Of a stretch of 9,309 bases of DNA, positions 6,230 through 9,309 are shown in pieces. Source of the stretch: RBG-16-66-20 sp039931635 (GTDB taxonomy: Bacteria; Pseudomonadota; Gammaproteobacteria; Burkholderiales; SG8-39); NCBI GenBank assembly GCA_039931635.1, contig JBDTRO010000019.1:1-9309 (forward strand), written 5' to 3'. Positions within the stretch are counted from its first letter, which is position 1. Every line of letters begins with the position of its first letter. The position numbers and the translations under genes were made by a program. Below the pieces are notes generated by a model. It did no database searches and was not told the DNA's origin. It saw nothing but the letters and a program-made list of their open reading frames with translations.

Positions 6230-7727
6230 GCGTCGGCATGCTCAGGCCGGCGGCAGGTGTGTCCTGATGCGGCCAGCGCGTCGTCACGACCTTGGTGCGC
6301 GTATAGAACTTCACGCCTTCCATGCCGTGCACATGCAGGTCGCCGAAAAGAGAATTTTTCCAGCCGCCGAAGGAATAGAACGCCACCGGCACCGGGATCG
6401 GCACGTTTACGCCGACCATGCCGACCTGCACTTCATTCTCGAAGCGCCGCGCGGCGCCGCCGGATTCCGTGAAGATCGCGGTGCCATTGGCATATGGATT
6501 GGAATTTATGATTTCAATCGCTTTTTCCAAACTGTCGACGCGCAAGACAACAAGAACAGGGCCAAAAATCTCGTTCTTGTACACTTCCATGTCGCGCGTC
6601 ACGTTGTCGAACAGCGTGGTGCCAAGGAAGAATCCTTCCTGCGGGCCGGGCTTGCGGCCGTCGAGCACCACCTTTGCTTTTTCTGAAATTCCTTTTTCTA
6701 CAAAACCCAAAACCTTGTCTCGATGCGCCGCGGTGATCAGCGGCCCCATCTCGACGCCGTCCTGGTCTCCAGGGCCGATCCTGATGGCTTGTGCTTTCTT
6801 CTTCAGCAGGGAAATCAAGGGATCCGCCGAGCTTCCGACCGCCACCACCGCGGAGATCGCCATGCAGCGCTCGCCGGCCGAGCCGTAAGCCGCGCCGATC
6901 AGCGCGTCGGCGGTGAATTCGAGATCCGCATCCGGCAGCACCACCGCGTGGTTCTTCGCACCGCCCAGCGCCTGCACTCGCTTGCCGTGCTTTGCGCAGG
7001 TCTCGTAAATGTATTTGGCGATCGGAGTCGACCCTACAAAAGATATTGCATTTACAAGAGGGTGGTGCAAAAGCGCGTCGACAGCCTCCTTGTCCCCGTG
7101 CACAACGTTGAACACGCCATCGGGCAGTCCTGCTTCCTTGAAAAGCTCGGCCATGCGGATCGAGGCGGAAGGCACTTTTTCGGAGGGCTTGAGGATGAAG
7201 GTGTTGCCGCAGGCGATCGCCATCGGGAACATCCACAGCGGCACCATCGCGGGAAAGTTGAACGGCGTGATGCCGGCGCAGACGCCCACCGGCTGGCGCA
7301 CCGTGTGCGTGTCCACCGCCGTGCCGACGTTTTCCGAATACTCGCCCTTCAGGAGCTGCGGGATGCCGCAGGCGAACTCGACCACTTCGATGCCGCGCTG
7401 TACCGAGCCCATTGCATCGGGCAGTGTCTTGCCGTGCTCCGCGGTGATGAGCGCGGCGATTTCCTTTTGATTTGCCTGCATCAGTTGCAGGAATTTCTGC
7501 ATGACGCGCGCGCGGCGCAGGATGGAAGCATCGCGCCATTCCGGCAGCGCGGCGGCAGCGGCCTTGACCGCGGCATCGATCACTTCGTCGTTGCAATAGG
7601 GAACGCGCTTCGTCACCTGCCCGGTGGCCGGGTTATACACCTCACCCATGCGGCCCTGCGGCACCACGGCCTTGCCGTTGATCCAGACCGGGACGGTGGC
7701 GAGCTTCAATTCAGCGGGTTTGTTCAT
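6222..7727 (-). CDS. mmsA: Methylmalonate-semialdehyde dehydrogenase (CoA-acylating)
   Basis: MmsA oxidises methylmalonate semialdehyde or malonate semialdehyde with NAD and CoA to propionyl-CoA or acetyl-CoA plus CO2, in valine, inositol and beta-alanine breakdown. The 501 residues match the usual length. Visible are the NAD-binding TPFNFPAMVP (154-163) and FVGSTPIAKYI (230-240), catalytic Cys288 in GSAGERCMA, and NEIFGP (386-391). The C-terminus has the subfamily signature VNVPIPVPVAFYSFGGWKNS (440-459), followed by FGDLHVHGMEG. The usual aldehyde dehydrogenase general-base Glu is replaced in QALGGAKNH (252-260), as expected for this CoA-dependent, non-hydrolysing subfamily. The ATG at 7725-7727 is chosen over an upstream TTG at 7742 because AGGA lies six bases before it. 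It begins 18 bases after the aldolase stop. Several short segments use AT-rich codons unlike the rest of the gene. Confidence 0.95.
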   Translation of the reverse strand: MNKPAELKLATVPVWINGKAVVPQGRMGEVYNPATGQVTKRVPYCNDEVIDAAVKAAAAALPEWRDASILRRARVMQKFLQLMQANQKEIAALITAEHGKTLPDAMGSVQRGIEVVEFACGIPQLLKGEYSENVGTAVDTHTVRQPVGVCAGITPFNFPAMVPLWMFPMAIACGNTFILKPSEKVPSASIRMAELFKEAGLPDGVFNVVHGDKEAVDALLHHPLVNAISFVGSTPIAKYIYETCAKHGKRVQALGGAKNHAVVLPDADLEFTADALIGAAYGSAGERCMAISAVVAVGSSADPLISLLKKKAQAIRIGPGDQDGVEMGPLITAAHRDKVLGFVEKGISEKAKVVLDGRKPGPQEGFFLGTTLFDNVTRDMEVYKNEIFGPVLVVLRVDSLEKAIEIINSNPYANGTAIFTESGGAARRFENEVQVGMVGVNVPIPVPVAFYSFGGWKNSLFGDLHVHGMEGVKFYTRTKVVTTRWPHQDTPAAGLSMPTLG

Positions 7728-7745
7728 GTCGATTCCTGGCAATGT

Positions 7746-8717
7746 TCACGCCGCGGCACGCGCCGCGCCGGTCTTCAATCCGCAAGCGTCGAAGGCCACG
7801 CGCGTCGCGGCTTTCTCGGCTTCTGTCAGTGTCAGCAGCGGCCGGCGCACCGGGCCGCCCGCCTGCCCGAGCAATTCCTGCCAATACTTCTGGTGCGCCG
7901 CGGCCTTGCCGGGCGGCCGGGTGGATTTCAATGCGTGGCGCACGGGCGCGAGGCTCGCGTGAACAGCCCGGGCCTTCGACGCCTCGCCCCGCAGCGCGAG
8001 TTCGGTGTACTCATGCATGCGCCGGTCCACCGCCGTCTGCATCAGGTAGGGCGGCGTCGAGCACAGGTACACGCGCCAGCCCAGCTCGAGGATGTTGTCC
8101 AGCCACTCCTCTTCGCTGGAGGTGCTGACGATCAGGCGTTCGCCCGCCATGCGGGTAAGCGCGGCATAGGTCGCGCGCGGCACGCTGTATTTGATTGCCA
8201 CCACGTTCGGGATTTCCGCCAGTTTCATGCACAGTTCGGGCGAGAGCATATAGCCGCAATCGGGCGGCTGGTTCCAAAGCACCACCCCGATGTCGACCTG
8301 CTGCGCGACGTGGCGGTAGTACTCGTAGAGCGTGTCATCCGTGTGGGCGCCGAAGTAAAGCAGCGGCGTGTGCACGACGATGTGATCGGCGCCTATTGCC
8401 TGCGAGTGTTTGGCGAGCTCGACCACGGCATCGATGCTCTGGTCGGAACAGGACACCATGACGCCGGCGCGAAAGGCCGCGGCCTCCTCGACGGCAATCT
8501 CGGCGCTGCGCTTGCGTTCGGCCAGGCTCATGGACGAAAACTCGGCCTGCTTGCCGTTCACGAACATGCCCTTGATGCCGAGCGGCCCGTACCAATGCCG
8601 CAGGTTTCGCCGCCAGCCCTCTTCGTCCAGCGAGAGATCGGCGCGAAACGGCATCAGCGCCGCCGCCCAGATGCCGCGCAACCGCTCGCGGGACTTCGCT
8701 TTCGCTTCGTTTTTCAT
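7746..8717 (-). CDS. Class I aldolase of the DapA/NAL (dihydrodipicolinate synthase) family
   Basis: Members of this (beta/alpha)8 superfamily form a Schiff base between a lysine and a 2-oxo acid, then perform aldol addition, cleavage or dehydration. The protein has 323 residues. The Schiff-base lysine is Lys176 in PNVVAIKYSVPRA. VVHTPLLYF (114-122) and LWNQPP (147-152) are the equivalents of the TPYY and YN.P segments. It is probably not a true DapA: the GTTGE motif is replaced by GKQAE (55-59), removing the Thr-Thr proton relay, and the catalytic Tyr position is ambiguous (LLY in place of the usual YY). It is also longer than DapA, mainly at the C-terminus. The ATG overlaps the dioxygenase stop as ATGA, so the two are coupled, and mmsA follows after 18 bases. 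A hydratase-aldolase or 2-oxo acid aldolase acting on a ring-cleavage product is plausible but inferred. Confidence 0.9.
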   Translation of the reverse strand: MKNEAKAKSRERLRGIWAAALMPFRADLSLDEEGWRRNLRHWYGPLGIKGMFVNGKQAEFSSMSLAERKRSAEIAVEEAAAFRAGVMVSCSDQSIDAVVELAKHSQAIGADHIVVHTPLLYFGAHTDDTLYEYYRHVAQQVDIGVVLWNQPPDCGYMLSPELCMKLAEIPNVVAIKYSVPRATYAALTRMAGERLIVSTSSEEEWLDNILELGWRVYLCSTPPYLMQTAVDRRMHEYTELALRGEASKARAVHASLAPVRHALKSTRPPGKAAAHQKYWQELLGQAGGPVRRPLLTLTEAEKAATRVAFDACGLKTGAARAAA

Positions 8718-9265
8718 CCCTTGCCCGGGTGGAGCGTACCGCAGCGCTTGCAGCTGCGCCGCGTGGTATCGGCGTGGAACGCATCGAAGGCCCGGGGCAG
8801 CTGGGTGGCGAGATCGGCGACGTGCACCTCAACCCGGTGCAGCAGCTGGTGGCAGTTCTGGCAGAACCACTCGAAGCCATCCAGCAAATCCTTGGGCCGG
8901 GTGCGTTCCACCAGCAGGCAAAGGCTTCCTGCCTCCGGCCGCTGCGGCGAATGGCGCGCGTGCGGCGGCAGCAGGAAGATCGCGCCCTCGTCCAGGTCCA
9001 CGCGCTGCGGGCCCTCCGGCGTCATGATCGACAGGTAGGCATTGCCCTTGAACTGGTAGAAAAGCTCTTCGAGGGGATCGTCGTGATAGTCATGCCGCCG
9101 GTTTGGCCCGCCGACCACCGAAACGATGAAGTCAGTGTCCTGCCAGAGCTGCTGGATGCACACCGGCGGCTGCAATTTGTCGGCGTGCCCCTGGATCCAG
9201 GCGTCGAAATCGATCGCCGCCAGCACGCTGTGCAGGTTGAGGGGCTTGTGGAATTCTGCGGACAC
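8714..9265 (-). CDS. nbaC: 3-Hydroxyanthranilate 3,4-dioxygenase
   Basis: This cupin enzyme opens the ring of 3-hydroxyanthranilate with O2, giving 2-amino-3-carboxymuconate semialdehyde. The product leads to quinolinate/NAD or, after decarboxylation, to central metabolism. It has 183 residues. Recalled from the Cupriavidus enzyme, all key residues align with an offset of ten. Iron ligands are His61 and Glu67 (DYHDDPLEELFYQ) and His105 (PPHARHSPQRPEAGS). Substrate-binding residues are Arg57, Arg109 and Glu120. The C-terminal rubredoxin-like second iron site of bacterial forms is intact: Cys135 and Cys138 (FCQNC), Cys172 and Cys175 (CKRC). The start is a GTG at 9263-9265, with a weak GAGA about eight bases upstream. 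Residues 1-10 extend beyond the Cupriavidus start, so a slightly later start such as the GTG at codon 14 is possible. It is the first gene of the operon visible here; the upstream region lies outside the window. Confidence 0.96.
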   Translation of the reverse strand: MSAEFHKPLNLHSVLAAIDFDAWIQGHADKLQPPVCIQQLWQDTDFIVSVVGGPNRRHDYHDDPLEELFYQFKGNAYLSIMTPEGPQRVDLDEGAIFLLPPHARHSPQRPEAGSLCLLVERTRPKDLLDGFEWFCQNCHQLLHRVEVHVADLATQLPRAFDAFHADTTRRSCKRCGTLHPGKG

Positions 9266-9309
9266 CGGCGATTCTCGGGACTGGGGCAGGCGACAGTCTA
9301 GCCTGACAA

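Noticed and set aside
5030..6472. A 480-codon plus-strand frame opposite the DUF2817 gene
   Set aside because: It has shadow composition with no domain, and it runs across the octamer repeat and gene boundaries.
6723..9038. A 771-codon open frame on the plus strand, opposite mmsA, the aldolase and the dioxygenase
   Set aside because: It is antisense to three strongly supported genes. Its translation has the Arg/His/Ala-rich look of a GC-rich shadow frame and no recognisable domain.
9283..9309. Possible promoter for the dioxygenase: TAGACT (minus strand, 9295-9300) as a -10 box, with a weak inverted repeat around it
   Set aside because: The -35 region would be outside the window, the box has only four matches, and the inverted repeat is imperfect and short.

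Overview
The window is high-GC bacterial DNA in which every credible gene lies on the minus strand, so transcription runs from base 9309 towards base 1. The family matches point to a betaproteobacterium, probably an uncultured Burkholderiales relative. The evidence is a clustered parE/parC pair and a 3-hydroxyanthranilate dioxygenase whose functional residues match the Cupriavidus enzyme with a constant offset. Taxonomy is inferred and was not tested by search.

Right part (3336-9265): a tightly packed catabolic operon. In transcription order it encodes 3-hydroxyanthranilate 3,4-dioxygenase, a class I aldolase of the DapA/NAL superfamily, a CoA-acylating methylmalonate-semialdehyde dehydrogenase (mmsA), a DUF2817/M14-like metallohydrolase, a TAXI-type periplasmic solute receptor and an enoyl-CoA hydratase. 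ATGA overlaps join the first two genes and the last two. The receptor gene is odd: its signal peptide, with a good ribosome binding site, lies in a different frame from the mature protein. An 8-bp tandem repeat sits just upstream of it. The operon suggests uptake and degradation of an aromatic or tryptophan-derived compound to CoA thioesters; the exact pathway is inferred.

Middle (2565-3329): a Phd/YefM-type antitoxin and VapC-like PIN toxin pair with a TGATG junction. It has a candidate promoter and a palindromic operator, and lies between the catabolic operon and the topoisomerase IV genes.

Left part (1-2535): parE, then a 73-bp REPIN-like element made of two inverted hairpins, then a 76-aa protein ending in a perfect beta-sliding-clamp-binding pentapeptide (QLDLF), then the N-terminal 82 codons of parC, cut by the window edge. 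The hairpin element ends six bases before the small gene's start codon, which has no Shine-Dalgarno sequence next to it.

Other oddities are sharply AT-rich synonymous-codon patches inside parE and mmsA. Intergenic gaps are all below about 100 bases, so there is no long empty stretch to describe.
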